Source: JBJMQS01 sp045802605 (GTDB lineage Bacteria; Planctomycetota; Planctomycetia; Gemmatales; Gemmataceae). From it: 64,000 nt of DNA. The notes under the pieces were generated by a model. The model made no database searches and had not been told where the DNA came from. It was given only the letters and a program-made list of their open reading frames with translations. Within the stretch, counting starts at the first letter, position 1. Each line of letters opens with the position of its first letter. Both the position numbers and the translations under genes were made by a program. Below are positions 26,901 to 36,257 of the stretch, in pieces. The DNA lies in NCBI GenBank assembly GCA_045802605.1, contig JBJMQS010000020.1:171312-235311 (forward strand), given 5' to 3'.

Positions 26901-29900
26901 GCTACGGCGACCACCGATGCCAATGGGCATTACGATTTCTTCTCGGTACCGAGTTCTGATTTTGCCGGCACGCAGCATAAGTGGGCGTTGAAGTTGTTCG
27001 CCCAACCAGGATGGGTGCAAACCACCGCTGATCCCGTGCTATTGGATATTCCGACGAACTCGGTCACGGTGCTGGCGAATCAGAACTTCGGCACCTTCCA
27101 GCGGGCTTCAATTTCGGGCATCAAATTCAACGACGCCAACGGTAATGGCGTGCGCGATAGCGGTGAACTGGGGATGCCTAACTTCGTGTTCTATATCGAC
27201 GCCAACAACAACGGCGTCCGCAACTGGACCGATGCGAATGCCGACGGTTTGTGGGAAGCCGGCGAAGGCGAGCCGTGGACAACCTCGGCGGCTGACGGCA
27301 GCTACTCGTTCAACTTCCTCACGCCCGAGTGGATCAACGGGCAGGTGGGGAACTATCCGACGGATTCGATTTACTACGGTCTTCCGGGCACCGCGCCTCC
27401 GGAATTCGTCGTTCGCGAAGACCTGACCTTGCAGCCGACATGGAGCCAGACATCGCCATTGGCGGGTGGAGCGGGTGTCGAGCCACCGGCGGCGGGCGGC
27501 GGTCCGGCCGCTGGGCCCGGCTGGCACGTGTCGCTCACGTCGAACCAATCGGTGCTCAACCGAGATTTCGGCAACATTCAGCCCGGTTCGATCAGCGGCC
27601 GCAAGTTCCTCGATGTCAACAGCAATGGTCGCTTCGAAACTGGCGAGCCGGGCATTGATGGCACGGTGGCGGCGACGGCGTTCCGCTTCTTCATCGACGC
27701 GAACCACAACAACGTTTTGGATTGGACCGACTCGAATTCGAACGGCGCCTGGGATGTCGGCGAAGGCGAGCAATGGACCCACGCTGATGTCAACGGGTTC
27801 TTCCAGTTCACGGCCATGCCGCCCGGCACCTATCGCATCCGCGAGAGCATGGGTTCGGTCACTGGCTGGGTGCAAACCACAACCAACCCGGCCGACGTTA
27901 CGCTCACTGGCACGAATTCGGCTAGCGGCATGCTCTTTGGCAATGTGCAGCAAGCCAATTTCCGAGTCGTAAACAACTGGACGCCAATCGGTCCCGCGCC
28001 GCAACTCAACGGCGGCACCTGGGGCAACCTCTCGGTCAGTGGCCGGGTCGTCAATATCGCTCCCGATCCGAACAATCCCAATCGCTATTTCGATGTGACC
28101 GACGGCGGTGGAATCTGGCGCACCAACGACGGCGGGGTTAGCTGGGCCAATGTCACAGATGGCATCCAGTGGCCGAATTCCGAGATTACGGGGACGACGA
28201 GTGTCTCGGCAGCCGCTGTGGCTCCTTCCGATTCCAATACAGTTTACGCCGCTGCTGGCCGCGGTTTTATCAAGTCAACTGACGGCGGCCTTCATTGGTT
28301 GGTGATGACTGACGGGCCAACGAGCGCCGTCCGTATGATCGTCGATAAGATCGACAAGAACATTGTCTTCGCGGCCGGCGGCGATGGCAAATTGTGGCGC
28401 ACCACGGATGGCGGTCTCAACTGGCGCAGTTTCTTCCTGGTGGACCCGGTAATCGACATTCAGGTCGATCCGACCAACCCCAACATCGTTTATGCCGCCG
28501 CTTCCAATGTCCAGGGCGACTCCGCCAACGGCATTTATCGCACCAGTGATGCCTTATCGAATAATCCGGCATGGCTGCTTATGTTCGGCGGCTCGGCGCA
28601 GATCCCCGGCAGCTCGATCGGCAACATCCAAATCGCGATGGCGCCTTCGCAGCCTTCCACGCTCTACACGGTGCTCACTACGGCCGAGATTCAAGGCAAG
28701 TCCTTCTTCCTCGCGGCCTACCGCAGCAATGATTCTGGCGTCAACTGGACCAACCTCGTCAACATGCCGGACATTGCCAATGACCAAGGGACGTTCGATC
28801 TGGCGATCGCGGTCAGCCCGACGAATCCCAATGTCGTCTTCGCTGGCGGTGATGGCACCGGCCCTTCGCAGGCGATCAACGTCATCGTCAATACGAACGA
28901 TGGCGGTAACACCTGGACGCAGACAGTCTTCGATCCAAACACCGGCCCGGTTGCGACCTCAGGGCCGCACACCGACGTGCACGCAATCTATTACGATGCC
29001 AGCGGACGGTTGCTCGTCGGTTCCGACGGCGGCATGTTCCGTCTGAATAATGCCACGTTAGCCAATAACAGTGCCCCACCCGCGGGCGGCGTCACACCGG
29101 TTTGGCAATCGCTCAACGGCACTGGTTCTTCCACGGCCGGTTTGAACTCGATCGAGTTCATTGGCATTGCCACGCACCCAACCGATCCCAACAAGATCGC
29201 CGGCGGCAGCCAAGACAACGGTGTAGCGGTCACTAACGGTAAGATCCAGTGGACGCAGACCGATGGCGGTGATGCTGGTCAGGTCCTCTGGGACTTCGAT
29301 CGTCCCAATAACCTTTACCGGATCGCTCCAATTGGTTCAGTGGGGGCAAACAGTTGGGTCCAGAAGTCTGCTGACGGCGGTCAGACGTGGTTCGATGCCA
29401 CCGATGGCATTCAAGGGCAGACCGGACAAAACACACTCTTCTATGCCCCAATAGTGATGGATCCGGGCAATTCGCAGCGGCTCTTCACCGGCACGGACAA
29501 AGTGTGGGCCTCAATCACCGGCGCCGAGCCGTTGACCGTTGGCACCACGACCATTCCGGGCTGGAGCCAGAACGTCAACATCAACAATTTGCCCAGCGGT
29601 ATCACGGGCGCCTCGGCCACGATTCCGGACACCCCACTCACCGGTTCTACTCCGCCCATCCCGATCGACGGCATCGGTATCGGTCGGCTGGACCCCAACG
29701 CCTTGTATATCTCTCAAGGCGGCCGCCTGTTTACGATCGAATTCCGAGTCAATCCGCCACTGCAGACGGCGGACTGGGTGGACATCACGCCGCCGGGAGC
29801 CGGCCCCAATCCGCCAGCGTTCACCAAGATCCTGCTCGATCCTAATCACGCTGGCGTGATCTATGTCGTCGATAGCAGTAACGGCGACGTGTGGCGGAGC

Positions 29901-32900
29901 GTGAATGGTGGCAATACTTGGACGAACATCGACGGCACGGGTACCGGCAGATTCAGCGGCAATGCGGGGCCGATCGCAATCGATCCGCGGCCCAATGATC
30001 CGGCCGACATTCTCTATATCGGAACCGGTGACGGCGTATACGGCCTCGTCAATCCTCGAGGCAATGCCGCTGTCTGGTTCCGTGTCGGCGATGTCAACAT
30101 TCCGCAAGTCAACATCACTGACCTGAACGTTAATACCACCACCGGCATTTTGGCCGCCGCCACTTACGGTCATGGCGTGTGGGAAACTCGCATCCGTGGC
30201 GACATCCGCGGTTTGGTTTACAACGACGTCAACGGCGACGGAGTGCAAGAGACAGGTGAAAATGGCATTTCCGGTCTGACCATCCGGCTATTGGATGCGA
30301 CGCCCGGCGCTAGCTTTGGCAGCGTGATCGCCACGACGGTGACCAGCGCTCAAGGCAACTATGAATTTGCCAGCCTACGAAACGGCAACTACATGGTGCG
30401 CATGGTGACGGCGGCCAATCAGGTGCAAACCACCGCCGACCCAGGACAGTACCTGAACTTCACCGAGCAGTCGATTGCGCTCGCATCGTTTAACGGGACG
30501 CCGCCCTTGGGTATTACCGTCGATCCGCAGCTCAATTTCGGTAACTTCACGTTGGGCTCGATCTCAGGCATCAAGTTTGATGACCTGAACCAGAACGGCG
30601 TTCGTGATGTCGGCGAAGGCACGTTGGCCGGCTTCGTGATCTACTTTGATGCCAACAACAACAGTCTTCGCGATGCGGGCGAGCAAAACGTTACCTCAGC
30701 CGCCGACGGCAGCTATACGCTGACCGGCTTTGGGCCCAATGTGGTCCGCGGCGTTCCATCGGCCGTTCAGGCGCCATTCCACATCCGTGAAGATCTCACC
30801 GGTCAAACAGGTTGGACGCAGACGTTCGCTCCACCGCCGATCACTCTGACGAGTGGTCAAAATCTGTTAGGCCAAAACTTCGGCAACGCTCGGCCGGGCT
30901 CGATCCGTGGTCAGGTGTTCTTCGACGTCAACGCCGACACAATCGTTAATCCAGGCGAGCCAGGCGAAAACAACTGGCGCGTCTATATTGACGCCAATTC
31001 CAACGGCCTGTTCGACACCGGCGAGACGTTTGTCCGCACGGACGCCTCTGGCGCGTTCTCGTTCAGCTTGCTGCCCGCGGGCACATACAAAGTGCGCGTC
31101 GATTTGGCTGAGCAGGCCGCGCTGGGCCAACGCTGGTTCCAGACCACACCTGATCCGAATGACATTATTTTGACCGGCGGTAACTCGGCCGGTGGAATTG
31201 TCTTCGGCGTATTCCAGTCGTTCAATCCGTGGATTGAGATCGGGCCACGGCCGATCACCAATGGTCAAGTGCCTGGACACGCTCCGGCGACGGGCCGGTT
31301 CGATACCGTGGCGGTCGATCCGACCGATCCGAACGTCATGTACGCCGGCTCATCTGGCGGCGGCATCTGGCGTTCGACCGATAGCGGCAACACCTGGACC
31401 GTGCGCTCTGAAGCGTTGCCCGACCTGTTCATCAACACTGTCAAGACATTCCACCGTTCCGGCGGCAATACCGTCTACGCGGCGGCGACCACGGGCGTAT
31501 ATGTCTCGATTGATGGCGGCACCAACTTCACCCTGCATTTGGTGCCGGGTGGCGGCATTACCGCGATGGATGCTGTTGCCAGCACCACCTCGCCAAACAA
31601 TCCCGCCTTCGACATCCTGTATGTCACTGGTGCGGCTGGTGTGCTGCGATCGACTGACGGAGGTGCTAGCTGGGTCAACATTTCCAATGGATTCCCGGGT
31701 GGCGCCGCGGGTCAGCCGTACACCGACATCAAGATCGAGCCGGGTCAAGTGACGCCGAATGTCGTGTATGTTGCCATCGGAGATCCAAATGGCGTCGCGA
31801 ACAGCGGTGTTTATCGCATTGATAATGCGATGACCGCTGGGCCGGGTCAGGCTGGCACCTGGGTGTTGCGATTGGGTGGTTCGGCCTTTGTGCCAGGCGT
31901 CGAGCCAGGCGTATTCCGGATCGCAATTGCACCAAACGCACCAAGCACGCTGTTCGTTGCCGTCGCGGAACGAAACGCGCCCTTGTCAGGAATTAGCCGC
32001 TTGTTGGCTATCTTCCGCTCGTTCGATTCGGGCATCAACTGGACTGGGCTCTACGACAACCAGGTCATCCCGACCGGAAATGTCCCGAACTACATGGACA
32101 TCTTCGGCAACCGCAACAACTCGATCATCGTGGCGCCGTTTGTGGCTGGTAGCCCGGGCGTCCCGAACACCGATCCGACGCATCAAGTGTTGGTCGTAGG
32201 CGGCTACGGTGATGGGCAAGGCAACGTGCTGATTTCGTTTGACTCCGGAACGACGTGGCAACAGGCCAACGACGTGACGGCTGGATCAAACGGCGTCGGC
32301 CCATCGGTAGACGTGCACGGATTCACGTTCGATTCGCAAGGACGATTGCTCGCAGCGACCGAAGCGGGTGTTTATCGCTTGAGCACAGTGTCGCAGGGCG
32401 GTGGGCGCAACTGGGTGTCGCTCAACGGCACACCGGGACTTGGTTCACTGAACACCGTGACCGTGGCGCCGCAAGGCTTGGCTACGAATCCAACCAATGC
32501 CTATGAGATGTTCATCAATGCTGGAATCGACCATACCAGCGAAATGTACAACAATCGGTTGCCGGTGGGATACGGTTGGACGTCGTTGGACACCTTCACC
32601 ACGGGGCCCTTCCAACAGAACTTCTTGGCCCGGCACGGAGCCGGACCGGGGCGCGATGGATTGGGTTACGTCTTCTACAACTACAACGATCCAAACACGA
32701 TTTATCGGGTCGTGGATTTCGCAGGGGGCAACGATAACGATTGGATCCGCAAGGGCACCCGACAACCCAATGGAACGTGGGTTTGGACGAGCTCGGCACA
32801 GAGCGTCCCGGGTGTGCCTGGGAATCCCGATCATCTGCCCGCAGTGATCATTGATCCGTCGAATTCGAACCACATCTGGGCCGGTACGACCCAGGTGGCC

Positions 32901-35900
32901 ATTAGCAACAACGGCGGCCAATCGTGGAGCACAACGCTTCAGACCTCGATTTCGTCGAGCACGCCGGTCCCCGATTTTCCCAACCAGCCTAATCCGCGGG
33001 CAAACGTCACGGCACTCGCCGTCTCGCGCACCCCCAATCCTTTGGGCACGCCAAACATCTACGCTGGCTGGAATAACGGTTTCTGGTTGATGCGAAGCAT
33101 GCCGGTCGCGGCTCCACCTTCGCAAGCGGCTACGTCAGACCAGTGGGAGCGGCTCGATGGTGGTAACATCACGCAGATCATTGTTGACCCGAACGATCCG
33201 CTGAATGTTTACTACGTCGATGGTCAGAACGTGAAGAATTGGTCGCACGGCACCGTCACGATTCTCAACAACATCGGCGATCCGACGCGGCCCAACCTGC
33301 CGCCTTCCGCACCGGGTGCGTTGTCTATTGGCCTCGACCCGCGGGTGGCCGCCAACCCGGCGGATGATGTGCTCTATCTCGGTACAAGCTCCGGCGTTTA
33401 TCGGTTGGTCAATCCATCAGCCGCTACCAACCCAGGTCCGTTCGTTTGGGTGAAGGTCGGCACTGGCTTGCCCAACGAGCCGATCACCGCTTTGGATGTA
33501 AATTCGACGACCGGATTGTTAACCGCGGGCACCGCTGGCCGTGGCGTCTGGCAGGTCCAGATCCGCGCCATGATCGGTGGCGTGAAGTACGAGGATCTCA
33601 ACGGCAACGGAACCCAGGATGTCGGTGAGCCGCCGATGGCGGGCGTCGTGATGCGGGTTATTGATAACTCGACCAACGGCGTGATCGCGACCACGGTTAC
33701 TGACGCAAATGGCTTCTATGAATTCCGCTCACTGCGAGCCGGCAGCTACCGCGTCCAAGAAGTCGTTCCGAATGGCTCGGTGCAGACATCTACCTCGCCT
33801 CCAGTCTTCACCCTGGGTGAAACGGATGCGGCTCTGGTCAGCTATCCGCTGCCCGGTGCAGTGCCGGCGAGCGTGCAGTTGGTGCCGCAACTAGCGTTCG
33901 GTAACTACCGCTTAGCGACCATCTCGGGCACGAAGTTCGAGGATCGCAACAACAATGGCACCCGCGATACGGGCGAACCGGGTCTGGCTGGCTTCGTCTT
34001 CTACAACGACGCCAACGGCAACGGAGCCCGCGATTGGACCGACACCAACAGCGACGGTGTGTGGGAGAGTGGTGAAGGCGAGCGGTGGACAACCACCGAT
34101 GCCAACGGCAACTACTCCTTCACCGGCCTGACACCGGGCACCTACACGATTCGTGAAGTGCCGCAGACCGGTTGGACGCAGACCTCGGTCAACCCGGCAC
34201 CAATCACACCGCTCTCTAACCAGGTGGTCGGTGGCATCGACTTCGGTAACATCCGCAAGGGCCATATCGCGGGATCGATCTTCAACGATCTCAACGGTGA
34301 CAGCAGTCGCACTCCGAACGAGCCGGGCCTGAGCATGACGTTGCAGTTGCTCGACGCGAGCACCAACGGCGTGATTCGAACGCTGACTTCAGCCGCGGAC
34401 GGCACTTACGACTTCCTCAGCTTGCCGGCTGGCGACTACTTGGTCCGCCAAGTTTTGCCCAGCGGGTGGATTGAGCGGAAGAACGGCCCGATCTCGGCCA
34501 ATCCGACTTCGACTCCTCCGGGCAAGATCACCATCCCTGGCAACGCGGCCGATCCGACCCCGCCCTTCGACGGCGAGTTCGGCGACTTCAAACTGTTCAC
34601 GGTCTCGGGCATCAAGTTCGAAGACCTGAACGGCGACGGGGTCCGCGGGCCTGGCGAAAACGGTCTAGGTGGGTTCGTCATCACCGTGCGCAACACGGCG
34701 ACCAACGAGACCTTCACCGGCGTGTCGGATGCCAACGGCAACTACTCGATTCCGAATATCGGGCCGGGTAACTTTGTGGTCACCGAAACGCAGAAGACTG
34801 GCTGGACACAGACCAGCGCCAATCCGGCAAGCTTCCAAGGAACGAGCGGCACCGACCGCAGCTTCAACTTTGGAAACTTCCACCTGATTTCGGTCAGCGG
34901 CTCGGTTTACAACGACGCCAACAACAACGGTGTCAAAGACGCCGGCGAAATCGGTCTGCCCGGCTTCATCGTTGTGCTCGATAAGAACAACGATGGCTCA
35001 CCGGATGCCACGGCGATTTCGGACGCTAACGGCAACTATTCCTTCACGGGAATTGCGCCGGGCAATTACGCGATTCGTCAGAATCCGCGCAACGGCTGGC
35101 GGGTGACTTCACCAGTCGGTGGCCAGTATCTGTTCACCGCGGTGAGCTCGCTCAACCAGACCGGCCGCGATTTCGGCAATCGCAACAGTCAGGTCTACGT
35201 CACTGCTCGCGATGCGGGATCGGTACCGATGGTCTCGGTCCGCAACGCCGCTGACAACAGCGAGGCCTTCAACTTCCTTGCCTACACGAGCGGGTTCCGT
35301 GGCGGCGTGCGAGTGGCTACCGGCTACTTGAACGGCCCTGGCACGGCTCCGATGATCGTGACGGCCGCAGGCTCCGGCGGCGGACCTCACGTCCGGGTGT
35401 TCGACAGTGCGACTGGTGAAGACAAGTGGGGCGGCGGCTTCTTCGCCTACGACTCACGCTTCTCTGGCGGCGTGTTTGTCGCGGTCGGCGATGTCAATGG
35501 CGATGGCTACGACGACATCATCACTGCGCCTGGTGCTGGCGGTGGCCCACACGTGAAAGTGTACTCGGGCAAGGACCGCAGCTTGCTGAACGAGTTCTTC
35601 GCGTACTCAGCGAGCTGGACTGGCGGCGTGCATGTGGCCGCGGCCGATGTCGATGGCGACGGCAAGGCTGACATCATCACTGGTGCCGGTGCTGGCGGCG
35701 GACCTCACGTCCGGGTCTTCTCCGGTGCCGACGGACACATAATCGAAGAGTTCTTCGCTTATGATTCCAGCTTCCACGGCGGTGTCTTCGTGGCGGCCGG
35801 CGATGTCAACGGCGACGGCAAGGCCGACATCATCACCAGCCCCGGCGCGGGCGGCGGACCTCACGTCCGCGTGTTCAATGGCGCTAACTTGGGCATCCTT

Positions 35901-36116
35901 GGCGAGACCTTCGCTTACGAGGGCAGTTACTCCGGCGGCGTCCGCGTGGGTGTGCTGGATGTCAACTTCGACGGTCGCGCGGATCTGATTACCGCTCCGG
36001 GCGCTAGCCGCCAGCCGACGGTCAACGAGTTCGTGCTGAACGGATCGACCCTTAACCGCGTCGCATCGTTCAACACGTTTGACCCGACGTTCCTGGGCGG
36101 CGTGTTCGTCGGCTAG
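23937..36116 (+). CDS. Giant surface protein: three beta-propeller/SdrD-like modules plus FG-GAP end
   Basis: 4,059 residues from the ATG at 23937 (GAGGAA eight nt upstream). After a basic N-terminus with LEWLEGRDVPS (residues 36-46) come three modules. Each has a propeller of about 740-890 residues with many Asp-box motifs (such as STDSGVNWT and TNDGGVSWAN), followed by SdrD B-like repeats (DxNxNGxxDxGE, then SAADGSYSF): three after propeller 1 (from about residue 943), three after propeller 2 (1340-2090) and five after propeller 3 (2429-3211). The end (3751-4059) is FG-GAP repeats with GDVNGDGYDDIITAPGAG-type calcium loops. Propellers of this type can bind glycans; the role here is inferred as cell-surface adhesion or matrix. 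No hydrophobic signal peptide is seen. Confidence 0.93.
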   Translation: MVQASLRRWVSRVFRGRSSTIRTKIKVPDHKSRLKLEWLEGRDVPSTSFPLNASTWTAMGPSPISNGETPGNLASTGRFNSVAVDPLNDNILYAASDVAGIWRSLDGGQHWTPLTDQIDRHPGDAAANAAGYYPQNQSRIPVNRATNIKIVHQSALSPTTVYATSTLGGNGFFYVLTVDTAGNTTFTRRGPTAIAGPVAGLSQFNARTINNYVVVPSGGTGGADLIYAAVTGGAAATRSGIYRSKDSGVTWDLITASGIPIAVNAGVTDVDIDSTNKNIVYATVSAPAAQAGVYRCTNAFTTVGAAANNPANTGGANWQLRLGGSQFFSGTLISRLVTTVSPVLSNIVYVAAADSNTGSAFAVYRSTDSGVNWTPYTTTAFSPLAVLPDFTNGNAATYMDLLVDPSSPANPSQQRVYMVGYGDTANNILLVTSMTQSPTAATFTDISVQSGDAAYSGVLGLTLDSQHRLLVATEGGVYRRQTVAGNPDWVSLNGTAGSGLNSIVVDGLGLHPTNPDVAIINDSPFHTAALFQDSKAWKTTDSNFTAPYHVLGNNPQGIGAVLYDLNTPGAGPGDGLVWRVAQDSPTTEDIRLSQDGGLTWGDVLPGVPLGDPVIMNPSDPRHLLIGNADDVYDLSYDATGQFSLNNFGTIFGVQAPWSAQNNAVSATAITAMGVSRQSGIVWVATTPVEYDWESKQPNSVSPTAPFAPRTRLYALDPSGGFSALGADWVDVQLPTAISGNTAGTVPPDTITNLLLDPNNQFRIYLTTASGGVWAQTNTLAIRLDPFGNIIPEILPDPNPPPGPGGTVPPSGDTFPPPPDQASINSKWTLLNPSGVGNTRPQDIIPNATGANALALDPYLGTDQTDDALYLATNDGLYQLSGPGLANPTSKGATFVWKEIGLDANANPTLPNTPVISLQLNTSTGIMGVGLAGRGVYELQIRSQLSGTVFVDTNGNDFKDAGEPGTANRIIGLYDVDLTDPNNPVYSLFATATTDANGHYDFFSVPSSDFAGTQHKWALKLFAQPGWVQTTADPVLLDIPTNSVTVLANQNFGTFQRASISGIKFNDANGNGVRDSGELGMPNFVFYIDANNNGVRNWTDANADGLWEAGEGEPWTTSAADGSYSFNFLTPEWINGQVGNYPTDSIYYGLPGTAPPEFVVREDLTLQPTWSQTSPLAGGAGVEPPAAGGGPAAGPGWHVSLTSNQSVLNRDFGNIQPGSISGRKFLDVNSNGRFETGEPGIDGTVAATAFRFFIDANHNNVLDWTDSNSNGAWDVGEGEQWTHADVNGFFQFTAMPPGTYRIRESMGSVTGWVQTTTNPADVTLTGTNSASGMLFGNVQQANFRVVNNWTPIGPAPQLNGGTWGNLSVSGRVVNIAPDPNNPNRYFDVTDGGGIWRTNDGGVSWANVTDGIQWPNSEITGTTSVSAAAVAPSDSNTVYAAAGRGFIKSTDGGLHWLVMTDGPTSAVRMIVDKIDKNIVFAAGGDGKLWRTTDGGLNWRSFFLVDPVIDIQVDPTNPNIVYAAASNVQGDSANGIYRTSDALSNNPAWLLMFGGSAQIPGSSIGNIQIAMAPSQPSTLYTVLTTAEIQGKSFFLAAYRSNDSGVNWTNLVNMPDIANDQGTFDLAIAVSPTNPNVVFAGGDGTGPSQAINVIVNTNDGGNTWTQTVFDPNTGPVATSGPHTDVHAIYYDASGRLLVGSDGGMFRLNNATLANNSAPPAGGVTPVWQSLNGTGSSTAGLNSIEFIGIATHPTDPNKIAGGSQDNGVAVTNGKIQWTQTDGGDAGQVLWDFDRPNNLYRIAPIGSVGANSWVQKSADGGQTWFDATDGIQGQTGQNTLFYAPIVMDPGNSQRLFTGTDKVWASITGAEPLTVGTTTIPGWSQNVNINNLPSGITGASATIPDTPLTGSTPPIPIDGIGIGRLDPNALYISQGGRLFTIEFRVNPPLQTADWVDITPPGAGPNPPAFTKILLDPNHAGVIYVVDSSNGDVWRSVNGGNTWTNIDGTGTGRFSGNAGPIAIDPRPNDPADILYIGTGDGVYGLVNPRGNAAVWFRVGDVNIPQVNITDLNVNTTTGILAAATYGHGVWETRIRGDIRGLVYNDVNGDGVQETGENGISGLTIRLLDATPGASFGSVIATTVTSAQGNYEFASLRNGNYMVRMVTAANQVQTTADPGQYLNFTEQSIALASFNGTPPLGITVDPQLNFGNFTLGSISGIKFDDLNQNGVRDVGEGTLAGFVIYFDANNNSLRDAGEQNVTSAADGSYTLTGFGPNVVRGVPSAVQAPFHIREDLTGQTGWTQTFAPPPITLTSGQNLLGQNFGNARPGSIRGQVFFDVNADTIVNPGEPGENNWRVYIDANSNGLFDTGETFVRTDASGAFSFSLLPAGTYKVRVDLAEQAALGQRWFQTTPDPNDIILTGGNSAGGIVFGVFQSFNPWIEIGPRPITNGQVPGHAPATGRFDTVAVDPTDPNVMYAGSSGGGIWRSTDSGNTWTVRSEALPDLFINTVKTFHRSGGNTVYAAATTGVYVSIDGGTNFTLHLVPGGGITAMDAVASTTSPNNPAFDILYVTGAAGVLRSTDGGASWVNISNGFPGGAAGQPYTDIKIEPGQVTPNVVYVAIGDPNGVANSGVYRIDNAMTAGPGQAGTWVLRLGGSAFVPGVEPGVFRIAIAPNAPSTLFVAVAERNAPLSGISRLLAIFRSFDSGINWTGLYDNQVIPTGNVPNYMDIFGNRNNSIIVAPFVAGSPGVPNTDPTHQVLVVGGYGDGQGNVLISFDSGTTWQQANDVTAGSNGVGPSVDVHGFTFDSQGRLLAATEAGVYRLSTVSQGGGRNWVSLNGTPGLGSLNTVTVAPQGLATNPTNAYEMFINAGIDHTSEMYNNRLPVGYGWTSLDTFTTGPFQQNFLARHGAGPGRDGLGYVFYNYNDPNTIYRVVDFAGGNDNDWIRKGTRQPNGTWVWTSSAQSVPGVPGNPDHLPAVIIDPSNSNHIWAGTTQVAISNNGGQSWSTTLQTSISSSTPVPDFPNQPNPRANVTALAVSRTPNPLGTPNIYAGWNNGFWLMRSMPVAAPPSQAATSDQWERLDGGNITQIIVDPNDPLNVYYVDGQNVKNWSHGTVTILNNIGDPTRPNLPPSAPGALSIGLDPRVAANPADDVLYLGTSSGVYRLVNPSAATNPGPFVWVKVGTGLPNEPITALDVNSTTGLLTAGTAGRGVWQVQIRAMIGGVKYEDLNGNGTQDVGEPPMAGVVMRVIDNSTNGVIATTVTDANGFYEFRSLRAGSYRVQEVVPNGSVQTSTSPPVFTLGETDAALVSYPLPGAVPASVQLVPQLAFGNYRLATISGTKFEDRNNNGTRDTGEPGLAGFVFYNDANGNGARDWTDTNSDGVWESGEGERWTTTDANGNYSFTGLTPGTYTIREVPQTGWTQTSVNPAPITPLSNQVVGGIDFGNIRKGHIAGSIFNDLNGDSSRTPNEPGLSMTLQLLDASTNGVIRTLTSAADGTYDFLSLPAGDYLVRQVLPSGWIERKNGPISANPTSTPPGKITIPGNAADPTPPFDGEFGDFKLFTVSGIKFEDLNGDGVRGPGENGLGGFVITVRNTATNETFTGVSDANGNYSIPNIGPGNFVVTETQKTGWTQTSANPASFQGTSGTDRSFNFGNFHLISVSGSVYNDANNNGVKDAGEIGLPGFIVVLDKNNDGSPDATAISDANGNYSFTGIAPGNYAIRQNPRNGWRVTSPVGGQYLFTAVSSLNQTGRDFGNRNSQVYVTARDAGSVPMVSVRNAADNSEAFNFLAYTSGFRGGVRVATGYLNGPGTAPMIVTAAGSGGGPHVRVFDSATGEDKWGGGFFAYDSRFSGGVFVAVGDVNGDGYDDIITAPGAGGGPHVKVYSGKDRSLLNEFFAYSASWTGGVHVAAADVDGDGKADIITGAGAGGGPHVRVFSGADGHIIEEFFAYDSSFHGGVFVAAGDVNGDGKADIITSPGAGGGPHVRVFNGANLGILGETFAYEGSYSGGVRVGVLDVNFDGRADLITAPGASRQPTVNEFVLNGSTLNRVASFNTFDPTFLGGVFVG

Positions 36117-36134
36117 AAGTTTTTGAGACGAGTT

Positions 36135-36221
36135 GAGGAGTGAGACGGTGAGAGAGTAGGGGAGTGAGGAAGCGTAGAGGGACGCTTCCAAACTCCTATG
36201 CTCTCCACCGCCTCACTCCTC
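36135..36221. terminator. Imperfect 40-bp inverted repeat after the giant gene
   Basis: The arms 36135-36175 and 36182-36221 pair with several mismatches (GAGGAGTGAG at one outer edge, CTCACTCCTC at the other) around a short loop, and a T-rich run (CTATTTTTC) follows at 36223-36233. This favours an intrinsic terminator for the plus-strand giant gene. Confidence 0.78.
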
Positions 36222-36257
36222 TTCTATTTTTCAACCATAGCCTGTTAGACTGACTTT

